Source: Brachybacterium aquaticum (GTDB taxonomy: Bacteria; Actinomycetota; Actinomycetes; Actinomycetales; Dermabacteraceae). From it: DNA of 64,000 nucleotides. The stretch's first letter is position 1, and each line of letters opens with the position of its first letter. The stretch is from assembly GCF_014204755.1 (NCBI RefSeq), contig NZ_JACHLZ010000001.1, forward strand, positions 1,860,001 to 1,924,000. Direction: 5' to 3'. This document shows positions 1 to 8,386 of this stretch, in pieces. A program made the position numbers and the translations under genes. A model generated the notes under the pieces. That model did not search any database and had not been told where the DNA came from. It saw only the letters and a program-made list of their open reading frames with translations.

Positions 1-1595
1 GAGGTGCGCCAGGAGTTCGCGCACGGGGCCCTCCGGGACAGCAGTCGCGCCCGTCTGGCGGCGATCGCGGGCGTCGCGGGTGTGGCGTTGCCCGCGCTGG
101 TGTACGTCCTGGTCGTCGGCGCGTCCGGTGGCGAGGGGCTTCGCGGGTGGGGAGCGGTCGTCGGCACGGACACGGCGTTCATGCTCGGTGCTCTCGCGAT
201 CGTCGGCCCCCGGCTCTCCGGGCAGCTGCGCGTCTTCCTCCTGACCCTCGCGGTGGTCGACGACTTCCTCGCGGTGTCGATCATCGGCGTCTTCTACAGC
301 GACGAGATCCGGCCCGTCCCGCTGCTGGTCGCTCTCGGCTGCCTCGTCGCCCTGTGGCCGGTGGGCCGTTCCCGGCAGTGGAGTGCCGCTCCGTACGTGG
401 GGATCGTCATCGTGCTGTGGCTGGCGACTCTGTCCTCCGGCATCCACGCCTCGCTGACGGGCATGATCGCCGGCCTTCTGATCCCGGCCTACCCGACGCA
501 ACGGCAGGAGGTGGTCGCCGCCCGGCAGCTGTTCCGCGACTTCTGGCAATCCCCGAGCGCTTCCTCGGCGCGTGCTGTCGGCCGGGGGCTGTCCAAGGGC
601 GTGTCGGTCAACGAGCGGTTGCACGAGTACCTCCGTCTCCCCACGGCGTTGCTGGTCGTGCCGATCTTCGCTCTGGCCAATGCCGGGGTCGACCTGGGCG
701 GCGGAGTGGTGGCCGACTCCCTGGGCTCGCCTGTGCCGTGGGGCGTCATCGCGGGGCTCGTGCTCGGCAAGCTCCTCGGGATCGGGATCGCAACGCTCTC
801 GCCGTGCGGATGGGCGCAGGCCGACTGCCGGAAGGAGTCGGAATGGGCAGCGTGTTCGGCGGGGCAGCACTTTCGGGCATCGGTTTCACCGTGTCGCTGC
901 TGGTCATCAGCCTCGCTTTCGACTCCTCCTCGGATCTGGGGCGCCAGGCGACACTGGGCGTGCTCGTGGCGATGGTGCTGGCCACTGTTCTGGGCTGGTT
1001 GATCTTCAAGGTCGCGGCCCGTCGGTGGGGAGAGGAGACGGCGGATCTCCCGATGACGCTCGACCCTCCGGTGGACCCCGAGGTGGATCACATCCGCGGA
1101 CCGGAGGACGCCCGGCTCACCCTCGTGGAGTTCGTGGACTTCGAGTGCGAGTACTGCGCGCACGCCACTGGCTCATGGGAAGATCTGCACGGGCGCTTCG
1201 GTGACGATCTGCGCTACGTCGTGCGGCATCTGCCTCACCATCCTCACGGCCCCCTCGCCGCACGGGCCGCCGAGGCGGCCGCGAAGCAGAAGATGTTCTG
1301 GCCCTGGCTCGACTTCGTGTTCACTCGGCAGGACGCGCTGGAGAGGGAGGATCTCATCGGCTACGCGGCTGAGCTGAGCCTCGATGTCGAGGCGTTCATC
1401 GAGGATCTCGACAGCGAGGAGGTTGCTGCGAGGGTCCAGCGGGACATCGCGAGCGCGGAGGCGAGCGGCGCCAAGATGACCCCGACCTTCTTCGTCGATG
1501 GTTGTCGGATGGTGGGCAGCTATGACGCGCGCTCCCTGACCGAGATGCTGGAATCCAGCCGTCGCGGGGGCCGCACCCAGGCGGCGAAGGCCTGA
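1..1595 (+). pseudogene. nhaA: NhaA Na+/H+ antiporter fused to DsbA-like domain; 5' cut off by window and frameshifted
   Basis: This encodes an inner-membrane NhaA-type sodium/proton antiporter followed by a thioredoxin-fold DsbA-like domain. The first codons (EVRQEF..GALRD) match the NhaA stretch that normally lies some 60-70 residues in, so the true start is upstream of the window. Frame 1 carries the helices including [12 protein letters not shown], the conserved Asp-pair segment, up to [11 protein letters not shown] near 797. The protein then continues in frame 3 with [22 protein letters not shown] and a C-terminal domain whose CEYC motif (about 1147-1158) is the redox pair. A one-base loss or two-base gain between about 782 and 800 is needed to join them. 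NhaA-DsbA fusions are known in actinobacteria. Either the gene is broken or the shift is a sequencing error; the intact DsbA half after the shift favours an error or a very recent mutation. Confidence 0.82.
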
Positions 1596-1720
1596 GGCCG
1601 ATCCGCGAACCCGGAACACGGTGGGACGCGGGCGGTGCGAGCGCTCTGCACGGCACGCCGAGGGCGCGCTCGTCAACGTATCGGGCCTGGTGATAGCGGT
1701 GTCGAAGGGATGGCCCCCTG

Positions 1721-2452
1721 TCACCGTGAGGCGCTCGCCCCTGCCACCACGAGGTCGATGAGCTGACGCAGAGCCGCATCGACGTTCTCGCTCTCGTTGC
1801 GCCCCTGTCGGGAGCGGTTGAGCTCGGCCAGCACCCCGGTGACGATGAGCCGGGCGCCGGTCGCCTCGACCTCGCCGGGGGCCCCGCCGGCAGCTCCGGC
1901 CGCCCCGTCCTGCGCCACGGCGACCGCGCCTGAGGTGTCGGCCCGGCTGTCCCGCAGGCGCGCGGCGATCTGCTCCTCGAGGCGATCGACATGGTCGAGG
2001 ACCTGCCGGCGGTGCGGCATCTCCGCACCGAAGAGGATCTCGCGGGCGACCCATGTCGCGGGCTCGGGCCAGCGGCGCATCGCGGCGACGAGCGGCGAGA
2101 CGAGCGCCGCGATCTGGTCAGCGGTCTCCCCTGCCGGCGGCGCCGCCGCGACTCCACCGGGCGCGGCGGACGTGGCGCGCGCAGGGGTGGTCATCGCTTG
2201 TTCGTGGGCTCCCCAGAGCGCATCGACGACCATCATCAGCAGGTCGGTCTTCGTCGCCGCGTACTGGAAGACGGTCCCCTCAGCCACGTCGGCCGCGCGC
2301 GCGACCTCGCTCATCGAGGTCCGCTGGAATCCTCGCTCCTCGAAGAGTGCGCGCGCGGCGGCGAGGATGCGGGCGCGCTTGTCCGCCTTCGCCTGCTCGC
2401 GCCTGCCCGGGCGCGCCGACGACCCCCGCCTCATGGCGTCCTGAGTTCCCAT
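1721..2452 (-). CDS. TetR/AcrR-family transcriptional repressor, divergent from oleate hydratase
   Basis: DNA-binding repressor of 243 residues. The N-terminal helix-turn-helix is clear at about residues 28-75 (ILAAARALFEERGF, then TSMSEVARAADVAEGTVFQY). The C-terminal ligand domain is not assignable to a subfamily by eye. I keep the ATG at 2452 because a good -10 box (TACAAT on the minus strand, 2464-2459) ends 6 nt before it, predicting a leaderless mRNA. An internal ATG at 2434 is possible. The palindromic operator at 2470-2497 covers the expected -35 area of this promoter and the presumed ohyA promoter, so the protein probably represses itself and ohyA. A fatty acid or acyl-CoA is the natural guess for its ligand; that is inference from the neighbour. 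Confidence 0.88.
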   Translation of the reverse strand: MGTQDAMRRGSSARPGRREQAKADKRARILAAARALFEERGFQRTSMSEVARAADVAEGTVFQYAATKTDLLMMVVDALWGAHEQAMTTPARATSAAPGGVAAAPPAGETADQIAALVSPLVAAMRRWPEPATWVAREILFGAEMPHRRQVLDHVDRLEEQIAARLRDSRADTSGAVAVAQDGAAGAAGGAPGEVEATGARLIVTGVLAELNRSRQGRNESENVDAALRQLIDLVVAGASASR

Positions 2453-2469
2453 ACATCCATTGTAGTCGA

Positions 2470-2497
2470 CTCAGTATTGAGTACACTCAATATTGAG
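2470..2497. promoter_or_regulatory. Double-palindrome operator between tetR and ohyA
   Basis: Two 12-bp dyads lie 4 bp apart: CTCAGTATTGAG (2470-2481, one mismatch) and CTCAATATTGAG (2486-2497, perfect). Their inner halves form a further 18-bp dyad, TATTGAGT-AC-ACTCAATA, at 2475-2492. The site lies where the -35 of tetR should be (its -10 is at 2464-2459) and contains TACACT (2482-2487), a possible -10 for ohyA. This geometry fits cooperative binding by TetR dimers that shut both genes. Confidence 0.72.
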
Positions 2498-2539
2498 CCC
2501 GGACGACCGCCGTCCGGCACGCGTCGGGAAGGATGGACC

Positions 2540-4297
2540 ATGCAGCACACGGCAGGTAACTACGAGGCGTTCGCGCGCCCCCGCCCCGCACGGCACGCCC
2601 AGGAGACGAAGGCCTACATCGTCGGCAGCGGGCTGGCCGGGCTCGCGGCGGCCGTCTTCCTGATCCGCGACGCCGGGGTTCCCGGTGCCAACGTCACGAT
2701 CCTCGAGAAGGGTGACATCGCCGGCGGTGCGCTCGACGGGCTCGACGTGCCGGACAAGGGCTTCGTCATCCGTGGCGGCCGGGAGCTGGAGGACCACATG
2801 GAGTGCCTGTGGGACATGATGCGCTCCATCCCCTCTCTCGAGCTCGAGGACGCCTCCGTGCTCGACGAGTTCTACTGGCTCAACAAGGACGACCCCAATT
2901 ACTCGCTGCGCCGGGCCACCGTCCGTCAGGGAGAGGACGCGGGGCACGATGGCCGCTTCGACCTGCCGAAGCGGGCGCAGAAGGACCTGCTCAAGATCTT
3001 TCTCGCCGAGCGCGCGGAGATGGAGGGCAAGCGCATCGACGAGGTCATGGGCCGTGAGTTCCTCGACTCGCCGTTCTGGATGTACTGGCGGACGATGTTC
3101 GCCTTCGAGGAATGGCACTCCGCGCTCGAGTTCAAGCTCTATCTCCACCGCTTCGTCCACCACATCGGCGGACTACCCGATTTCACGGCGCTGAAGTTCA
3201 CGAAGTACAACCAGTACGAGTCCTTCGTCCTGCCGCTCATGCATTACCTCGCCGAGCATGGCGTCGTCTTCCAGTCCGGCACCGAGGTCCTCGATGTGGA
3301 TTTCGCGCACCGCAACGGCGAGATCCGCGCGACGGCCGTCCACTGCCGCCGCGAGGGCGCCGAGGAGACCATCGAGCTCGGTGAGCACGACCTCGCCCTG
3401 ATGACGATCGGCTCGCTCGTGGACAACTCCGATGACGGTGACCACCACACCCCCGCTGTGCTCAATGAGGGCCCGGCCCCGGCCTGGGACCTGTGGAAGC
3501 GGATCGCGAAGAAGGACGCGTCGTTCGGGCGCCCGGAGGTCTTCTGCTCCTCGATCGAGGAGACGAAGTGGGAGTCGGCCACCGTGACGACGCTCGATCA
3601 GCGCATCCCGGCCTACATCGAGCGGATCGCCCAGCGCGATCCGTTCAGCGGCCGCGTGGTCACCGGCGGCATCGTCACCGCCGAGGACTCCTCCTGGCTG
3701 CTGAGCTGGACGGTCAATCGGCAGCCGCACTTCAAGAAGCAGCCGAAGGATCAGATCGTCGTCTGGGTCTACGGCCTGTTCGTCGACGTCGAGGGCGACT
3801 ACGTGAAGAAGCCCCTGGCGCAGTGCACCGGCGAGGAGATCACCCAGGAATGGCTCTACCACCTGGGCGTGCCCGTGGAGGAGATCCCTGAGCTCGCGGC
3901 GACCGGTGCCCGATGCGTGCCGGTGATGATGCCCTATGTGACGAGCTTCTTCATGCCCCGCCGCGCGGGGGATCGGCCCCGGGTCGTCCCGGAGGGCGCC
4001 CAGAACTTCGCGTTCCTCGGGCAGTTCGCGGAGACCGGCCGCGACACGATCTTCACCACCGAGTACTCGGTGCGCACCGGCATGGAGGCCGTCTACGAGC
4101 TCCTCGACGTGGAGCGCGGCGTGCCGGAGACCTGGGGCTCCACGTACGACGTGCGCGACCTCCTCGAGGCCGCGGCGCGCATGCGCGATGGCGAGAAGGT
4201 GGAGATGCCTGGCCCGGCCGCGCTGCGCAGCTACCTGCGGGGCAGGCTCGAGCACGGGGAGATCGGCCAGCTTCTCGAGGAGCACGGTCTGATGTGA
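2540..4297 (+). CDS. ohyA: Oleate hydratase (FAD-dependent, MCRA family)
   Basis: Adds water to the cis-9 double bond of oleate and related free fatty acids to give 10-hydroxy acids, a detoxification reaction in bacteria. The 585 residues match the usual length. The FAD-binding GSGLAG motif is at residues 29-34, the RGGRE motif ends in Glu82, and Tyr201 follows (KLYLHRF); Glu82 and Tyr201 correspond in position to the catalytic residues of the Staphylococcus aureus enzyme. The start at 2540 is preceded by GGGAAGGA (2526-2533); longer upstream reading frame is not protein-like and overlaps the tetR gene. It is transcribed away from the TetR repressor across the double palindrome and is probably induced by its own substrate. 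Confidence 0.95.
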   Translation: MQHTAGNYEAFARPRPARHAQETKAYIVGSGLAGLAAAVFLIRDAGVPGANVTILEKGDIAGGALDGLDVPDKGFVIRGGRELEDHMECLWDMMRSIPSLELEDASVLDEFYWLNKDDPNYSLRRATVRQGEDAGHDGRFDLPKRAQKDLLKIFLAERAEMEGKRIDEVMGREFLDSPFWMYWRTMFAFEEWHSALEFKLYLHRFVHHIGGLPDFTALKFTKYNQYESFVLPLMHYLAEHGVVFQSGTEVLDVDFAHRNGEIRATAVHCRREGAEETIELGEHDLALMTIGSLVDNSDDGDHHTPAVLNEGPAPAWDLWKRIAKKDASFGRPEVFCSSIEETKWESATVTTLDQRIPAYIERIAQRDPFSGRVVTGGIVTAEDSSWLLSWTVNRQPHFKKQPKDQIVVWVYGLFVDVEGDYVKKPLAQCTGEEITQEWLYHLGVPVEEIPELAATGARCVPVMMPYVTSFFMPRRAGDRPRVVPEGAQNFAFLGQFAETGRDTIFTTEYSVRTGMEAVYELLDVERGVPETWGSTYDVRDLLEAAARMRDGEKVEMPGPAALRSYLRGRLEHGEIGQLLEEHGLM

Positions 4298-4507
4298 GCC
4301 TCGTGCCCGCCCACCCGGGGGCGCGCCGCGGCTCGGTCCCGAGGCGCACCCAGGGGCTGGTCGGCGGGATGACGGTGGCGCGAGCTCGGAGCCCGAGAAC
4401 GTGTCGCGGGGGCTGCCGCTCGCAGCGCCGGCCGACCGGCGATGGTGGGATCTGCCGCGCAGGATGCCAGATCGGGGCACCGCAGCCGATGTCCGGACCG
4501 CGGCCCG

Positions 4508-5359
4508 CTATCGAGTCGGGGACCTCGGATGGTGCGCATCAGGGGAGTGAGTGATGCTTGCGAGCTCGGCGCGCGTGCGGGCACCGTATTTCCGCAGCAG
4601 GTTGGCCACGTGGTATTTCACCGTGTTGGCCGTGATCCCGAGCTGATCGCCGATGCGCTGGTTCGAGATCCCGGTCGCGACCAGGCGAAGCACCTGCTTC
4701 TCGCGGTCGGTGAGCTCCTCGGCGCCCTCCACGGTGAGCGCTGCGCTGGGTGGGTCCAGCGGGATCTCGATCCGCAGCGTCGTCCCCCAGCCCGGGGTCG
4801 TCTCCACGTCCATGGTTCCGTCGAGCGCCGCCACTCGTTCCGCGATCGGACGCAGTGTGTCGTCGTGCGCCGTCACCGCGATTCCCCCGTCGTCACGGAC
4901 CTCCATCAGCAGGTTGCGGCCATCGCAGTCCCAGCCGACCCGGGCGCGTGCAGCGTCCGCGCGGTCCATGAGCGAGAGCACTGCTGTGCGGGAGATGGCG
5001 CGGGCTTCCCGAGCGACCGGGCCCGGCAGCGCCCGCCCTCGCGCAGGAGGCTCGGCGAACTGGACGTGCAGCGGCCCGGAGCGGATCAGGGGACGCAGTT
5101 CGGTGCGCAGGCGCGAGAACGCCTCCGCCACCGGCTCGAGCACGCTCTCCTGCTGCTCGTGGACCGAACGAGCACGGATGAGCGCGGAGGAGGCGATCTC
5201 CGTGGCCTCCCTGCGCGCGGCCGCATCCGCGAGTCGGCCGGAGCGGAGCACGGCGAGGATCGATTCGAGGGTGATCGCATGTTGATCAGCCTGCTCGGAC
5301 AGGGCACGGTCCCGCGACAGGGAGCGGGCACGTTCCAGCGGGGTAGGGAGGTCGCTCAC
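4508..5359 (-). CDS. HATPase-LuxR hybrid transcriptional regulator
   Basis: 283-residue protein combining a histidine-kinase-like ATPase domain with a DNA-binding domain. Residues about 120-205 look like HATPase_c: an N-box region (REARAISRTAVLSL), a G1-like VRDDGGI and a G2-like PGWGTTLRIEIPL. Residues about 215-275 are a LuxR/NarL helix-turn-helix (LTDREKQVLRLVATGISNQRI..TVKYHV). I see no typical HisKA_3 phospho-acceptor box, no receiver domain and no membrane segment. The GTG at 5359 follows TAGAGT (5371-5366) by 6 nt, so the transcript is likely leaderless. It is divergent from hxlB-hxlA with about 100 bp between, which suggests it controls the formaldehyde genes. Its signal is unknown. 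Confidence 0.8.
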   Translation of the reverse strand: MSDLPTPLERARSLSRDRALSEQADQHAITLESILAVLRSGRLADAAARREATEIASSALIRARSVHEQQESVLEPVAEAFSRLRTELRPLIRSGPLHVQFAEPPARGRALPGPVAREARAISRTAVLSLMDRADAARARVGWDCDGRNLLMEVRDDGGIAVTAHDDTLRPIAERVAALDGTMDVETTPGWGTTLRIEIPLDPPSAALTVEGAEELTDREKQVLRLVATGISNQRIGDQLGITANTVKYHVANLLRKYGARTRAELASITHSPDAHHPRSPTR

Positions 5360-5390
5360 TCCGCCACTCTAGCCCGACCTGGGAGGCCCA

Positions 5391-5421
5391 CCCGATCGAA
5401 GGGGGCGCCCCGCTCATCGGG
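5391..5421. promoter_or_regulatory. Nested dyad between the LuxR-type regulator and hxlB
   Basis: CCCGAT (5391-5396) and ATCGGG (5416-5421) enclose the palindrome GGGGCGCCCC (5402-5411), almost concentric with it. It lies in the short divergent region, upstream of the CAAGAT -10-like box (5448-5453) that precedes the hxlB start by 7 nt. It is a candidate binding site for the adjacent LuxR-type protein; no experimental consensus is available to compare. Confidence 0.4.
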
Positions 5422-5460
5422 CAGCAGTGAAGCACCGCGGACCGGCCCAAGATGGTCCAC

Positions 5461-6024
5461 ATGGAAGAACGAGGTATTCAGGATTCGCTGACGCGGATCG
5501 TCAACGAGATCGAGGGGGCAGCTGCCCTTCCCGACGCGCCCGCGCTCGCGGCCGCCGTCGAGCTGACAGCGGACGCCCGGCGAGTCTTCGTCCACGGCGC
5601 CGGACGCTCCGGGCTCGCGCTGCGGATGACGGCCATGCGCCTCATGCACCTCGGGCTGCAGGTCCACGTAGTAGGTGAGACGACGACCCCGGCGATCGGA
5701 GAGGGCGACCTGCTCCTGACCGCCAGCGGTTCCGGGACGACCTCGGGGGTGGTGAGCGCGGCTGAGACGGCGAGATCCGTCGGTGCCCGCGTCATCGGGA
5801 TCACGACCGACCCCGAGTCACCGCTTGCATTGCTGTCCCACGCCGTCCTGGTCGTCCGTGCGGCGACGAAGACGGACCGGTCCGAGCAGCAGTCGGCCCA
5901 GTACGCCGGCAGCCTCTTCGAGCAGCTCCTCGTCCTCGTCGGCGACGCTCTCTTCGACGTCCTGTGGCAGAGGAGCGGGCAGAGCGCGGATGCGCTCTGG
6001 CCCCGTCATGCCAACCTCGAATGA
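5461..6024 (+). CDS. hxlB: 6-phospho-3-hexuloisomerase (RuMP pathway)
   Basis: Isomerises 3-hexulose-6-phosphate to fructose-6-phosphate, the second step of formaldehyde fixation by the ribulose monophosphate pathway. The 187 residues form a single SIS sugar-isomerase domain: VFVHGAGRSG near residue 45, then a second phosphate-binding loop LLTASGSGTTSG, then the STD-like GITTDPESPLA. The family is about 180-190 residues. I prefer the ATG at 5461 over that at 5452, because CAAGAT ends 7 nt before it. hxlA begins 53 bp downstream on the same strand. The order hxlB then hxlA, without other RuMP genes, suggests detoxification rather than full methylotrophy. Confidence 0.9.
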   Translation: MEERGIQDSLTRIVNEIEGAAALPDAPALAAAVELTADARRVFVHGAGRSGLALRMTAMRLMHLGLQVHVVGETTTPAIGEGDLLLTASGSGTTSGVVSAAETARSVGARVIGITTDPESPLALLSHAVLVVRAATKTDRSEQQSAQYAGSLFEQLLVLVGDALFDVLWQRSGQSADALWPRHANLE

Positions 6025-6077
6025 CCTTTCTTCCCCGTTCCATCATCCACACCACCACGAGAAAGAGACACCCTGAC

Positions 6078-6701
6078 ATGCGACTGCAGTTCGCCATGGA
6101 CACCCTGACCACCGAGTCCGCCCTCGACCTGGCCGCGAAGGCCGCCCCCTACGTCGACATCCTCGAGCTCGGCACCCCTCTGATCAAGAGCGAGGGCCTC
6201 GCGGCGATCACGGCGGTCAAGGCCGCCCACCCCGACAAGACAGTCTTCGCCGATCTCAAGACCATGGATGCCGGCGAGCTGGAAGCTGACATCGCCTTCT
6301 CCGCCGGAGCCGATCTGGTCACCGTGCTCGGCGTCGCCGGTGACAGCACGATCGCCGGAGCGGTCGCCGCGGCGACCAAGCACGGCAAGGGCGTCGTGGT
6401 CGATCTGATCGGCGTGTCCGACAAGGCCGCACGGGCCCGAGAGGTCGTCGCCCTCGGCGCCGTCTTCGTGGAGATGCACGCCGGCCTCGACGAGCAGGCG
6501 GAGGACGGCTACAGCCTCGACGCCCTGCTCTCCGCCGGCGAGGCCGCCGCGGTCCCGTTCTCCGTCGCCGGCGGCGTCAGTGCGGACTCTGTCGAGGCCG
6601 TCCAGCAGGCGGGAGCAGACGTGGCCGTCGCGGGCAGCGCCATCTACAGCGCATCGGACGTCGCCGCCGCGGCCGCCGCCATCCGCTCCGCCATCCGGTG
6701 A
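6078..6701 (+). CDS. hxlA: 3-hexulose-6-phosphate synthase (RuMP pathway)
   Basis: Condenses formaldehyde with ribulose-5-phosphate to hexulose-6-phosphate. The 207 residues have the expected length and the OMP-decarboxylase-like (beta/alpha)8 fold motifs: MRLQFAMDTL at the N terminus, DILELGTPLIKSEG, and FADLKTMDAGELEAD carrying the Asp-x-Lys-x-x-Asp catalytic triad. The C-terminal phosphate site reads VAGGVSADS and VAVAGSAIY. The frame is open further upstream but homology begins at the ATG at 6078. It shares a transcript with hxlB and is followed by a long inverted repeat. Confidence 0.93.
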   Translation: MRLQFAMDTLTTESALDLAAKAAPYVDILELGTPLIKSEGLAAITAVKAAHPDKTVFADLKTMDAGELEADIAFSAGADLVTVLGVAGDSTIAGAVAAATKHGKGVVVDLIGVSDKAARAREVVALGAVFVEMHAGLDEQAEDGYSLDALLSAGEAAAVPFSVAGGVSADSVEAVQQAGADVAVAGSAIYSASDVAAAAAAIRSAIR

Positions 6702-6708
6702 CCACCGC

Positions 6709-6780
6709 CCACCGCATCCCGTGGAGAGGGGGCAGGTGACGGCAAGCCCGGATCCTGTCCCCTCCCACCGGATGCGGTGG
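6709..6780 (+). terminator. Long imperfect inverted repeat after hxlA
   Basis: The arm beginning CCACCGCATCC (6710 on) pairs with the arm ending GGATGCGGTGG (6780). The match continues inward through AGAGGGG.CAGG / CCTG.CCCCTC with a few mismatches, leaving a loop of about 17 nt. It starts 8 nt after the hxlA stop. There is no U-run, as is common in actinobacteria, so termination is inferred. Confidence 0.6.
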
Positions 6781-6908
6781 ACTGATGCCGCAGACGATCA
6801 CCGCGTGGCGCAGAGCGCCACGTGACCCTCCTCCCCGCAGGGCGTGCCGAGGCGGGCCCGCGCCGGGCATCGTCCAGGACGGGATCGGCGAAGGATCCGT
6901 GCACAGAA

Positions 6909-6948
6909 CCGGCCCGCGACCGCCGCTGGAGCGACGATCGCGGGCCGG
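6909..6948 (-). terminator. Stem-loop after fdhA
   Basis: CCGGCCCGCGA (6909-6919) and TCGCGGGCCGG (6938-6948) make a perfect 11-bp stem with an 18-nt loop. It lies 20 nt beyond the fdhA stop on the minus strand. Confidence 0.55.
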
Positions 6949-6967
6949 GTGCATGACGGGCCCGGGA

Positions 6968-8161
6968 TCAGGCGGGGATCATGCCGTGGGGATCGATGAT
7001 GAACTTCTCCGAGACACCAGTATCGAACGCCGCGTAGGCGTCGGAGGCCTCATCGAGGCTGATGACCTTGGTGTTGAGCATGTCGCTGAGGTAGGGCATG
7101 CGGTCCCAGAGGATCGACATCATCAGCTCACGGTTGTAGTGCATGATCGGGGCCTGGCCGCCGGAGATCCGAGGCGACTTGATCCACGCCTTGCCGAAGT
7201 CGATCGAGAAGGTGCCCTCCTGCTCGGCCTTGGAGGAGGCCAGCGGGTCGGGGCCGTAGACGCCGACGATGCCGGTGGCACCGCCTGCGCGGGTGGCGTC
7301 GATGACCTGGTTGATGGCGTGGGCGGGGTTCATGTCATCGGCTTCGCGACCGATCCCGTGTGCCTCGTTGCCGACGTAGTGGACGGCGCAGTCCACCATG
7401 GGCTCGCCGAGGATGGCCTCGATCTGATCGGTCAGCGGCACGTCCTGGTTCAGGTCGATGGTCTCGCAGCCGTTGTTCTTCATCAGGTCCAGCCGGTCCT
7501 GGTGGTAGTCACCGACGATGATGCAGGACGCACCCAGAAGACGGGCCGCCGCGGCGCCGCAGCGTCCCACAGGTCCGGCGCCGGCGATGTAGACGGTCGA
7601 GCCGGGCTTGGCCCCGGCCTCCATGAGGCCGTGGAACGCGGTGGGCAGGATGTCCGAGAGAAGGGCGAGGTCGCGGATCTTCTCCATGGCCTGGTCCTTG
7701 TCCGGGAAGCGGAGCAGCTGGAAGTCGGCGTAGGGGACGAACAGGTACTCCGCCTGCCCACCCTGGAAGTCGCCCAGGTTGAACCCGTAGGCGCCGCAGG
7801 ACACGTCGGGGTTCACGGTCTCGCACACCTCGGTATGGCGGGCACGACAGTTGCGGCATCGGCCGCACGCGACGTTGAAGGGAACCGAGACCAGGTCGCC
7901 CTCGGAGAGGAACTCGACGTCGGAGCCGATCTCGACGACCTCGCCGGTCATCTCGTGCCCCATCACCATGCCCTGGGGGACGGGGAAGGAACCGCGGTAG
8001 ATGTGCAGGTCGGAGCCGCAGATATTGGTGGCGACGATCTTGAGGATGACGCCGTGCGGGGCGCTCCTGCCGTTCGGCATCTCGAGCTTCGGGAAGTCGA
8101 GAGTCTCGACGCGCATGTCCTTGACGTTCTGGAACACCACGGCGCGGTTACTGCTTGCCAT
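6968..8161 (-). CDS. fdhA: Glutathione-independent formaldehyde dehydrogenase (Zn, NAD)
   Basis: Medium-chain zinc dehydrogenase of 397 residues, the length of the Pseudomonas putida type enzyme, which oxidises formaldehyde to formate (or dismutates it) with tightly held NAD. Catalytic zinc ligands are visible at Cys48 (ICGSD), His69-Glu70 (GHEM) and Asp170 (LLSDILPT). Structural zinc cysteines are 99, 102, 105 and 113 (CGRCRNC..C). The NAD loop GAGPVG is at 194-199. GGAGGAG just before the ATG at 8161 fixes the start; the frame is open 17 codons further. It converges on hxlA and is transcribed from the region upstream of the UvrA-like gene. A different aldehyde or alcohol as true substrate cannot be excluded, but the neighbours support formaldehyde. 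Confidence 0.9.
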   Translation of the reverse strand: MASSNRAVVFQNVKDMRVETLDFPKLEMPNGRSAPHGVILKIVATNICGSDLHIYRGSFPVPQGMVMGHEMTGEVVEIGSDVEFLSEGDLVSVPFNVACGRCRNCRARHTEVCETVNPDVSCGAYGFNLGDFQGGQAEYLFVPYADFQLLRFPDKDQAMEKIRDLALLSDILPTAFHGLMEAGAKPGSTVYIAGAGPVGRCGAAAARLLGASCIIVGDYHQDRLDLMKNNGCETIDLNQDVPLTDQIEAILGEPMVDCAVHYVGNEAHGIGREADDMNPAHAINQVIDATRAGGATGIVGVYGPDPLASSKAEQEGTFSIDFGKAWIKSPRISGGQAPIMHYNRELMMSILWDRMPYLSDMLNTKVISLDEASDAYAAFDTGVSEKFIIDPHGMIPA

Positions 8162-8346
8162 GACGTTCTCCTCCCGTTGTGTATGGCCCGGTCGCGGAAG
8201 TGCCACGAACATCCGGATGCCCGTCGCCCGCGACCTCGGCTCTCTTCGAGCAAAGGACAGACGGAACCTCGCCCTCCACCGAGTTGCCCGCCGCGGCTGC
8301 GGCGATAGGCACCACGGGCAGGTGGAACGTGGAGGACCGGGCCATG

Positions 8347-8379
8347 CACCGACCGATCGGTGTAACGCGTTGCTAGTCT
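8347..8379 (+). promoter_or_regulatory. Promoter with ACCGACCGATCGGT dyad for the uvrA-like gene
   Basis: The inverted repeat CACCGA-N4-TCGGTG spans 8347-8362 and covers the -35 position of a promoter whose -10 is TAGTCT (8374-8379). The ATG at 8387 lies 7 nt after it with no ribosome site, so the mRNA is probably leaderless. ACCGAYCGGT-type dyads are typical TetR-family operators; no tetR gene lies beside it. Confidence 0.55.
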
Positions 8380-8386
8380 CGCCGAC

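Noticed and set aside
3173..4480. A 435-codon minus-strand frame opposite ohyA
   Set aside because: Antisense to oleate hydratase, with no conserved motif or start signal.
6785..8308. A 507-codon plus-strand frame opposite fdhA
   Set aside because: The zinc-dehydrogenase reading on the minus strand has every catalytic residue; the plus-strand translation resembles no protein.
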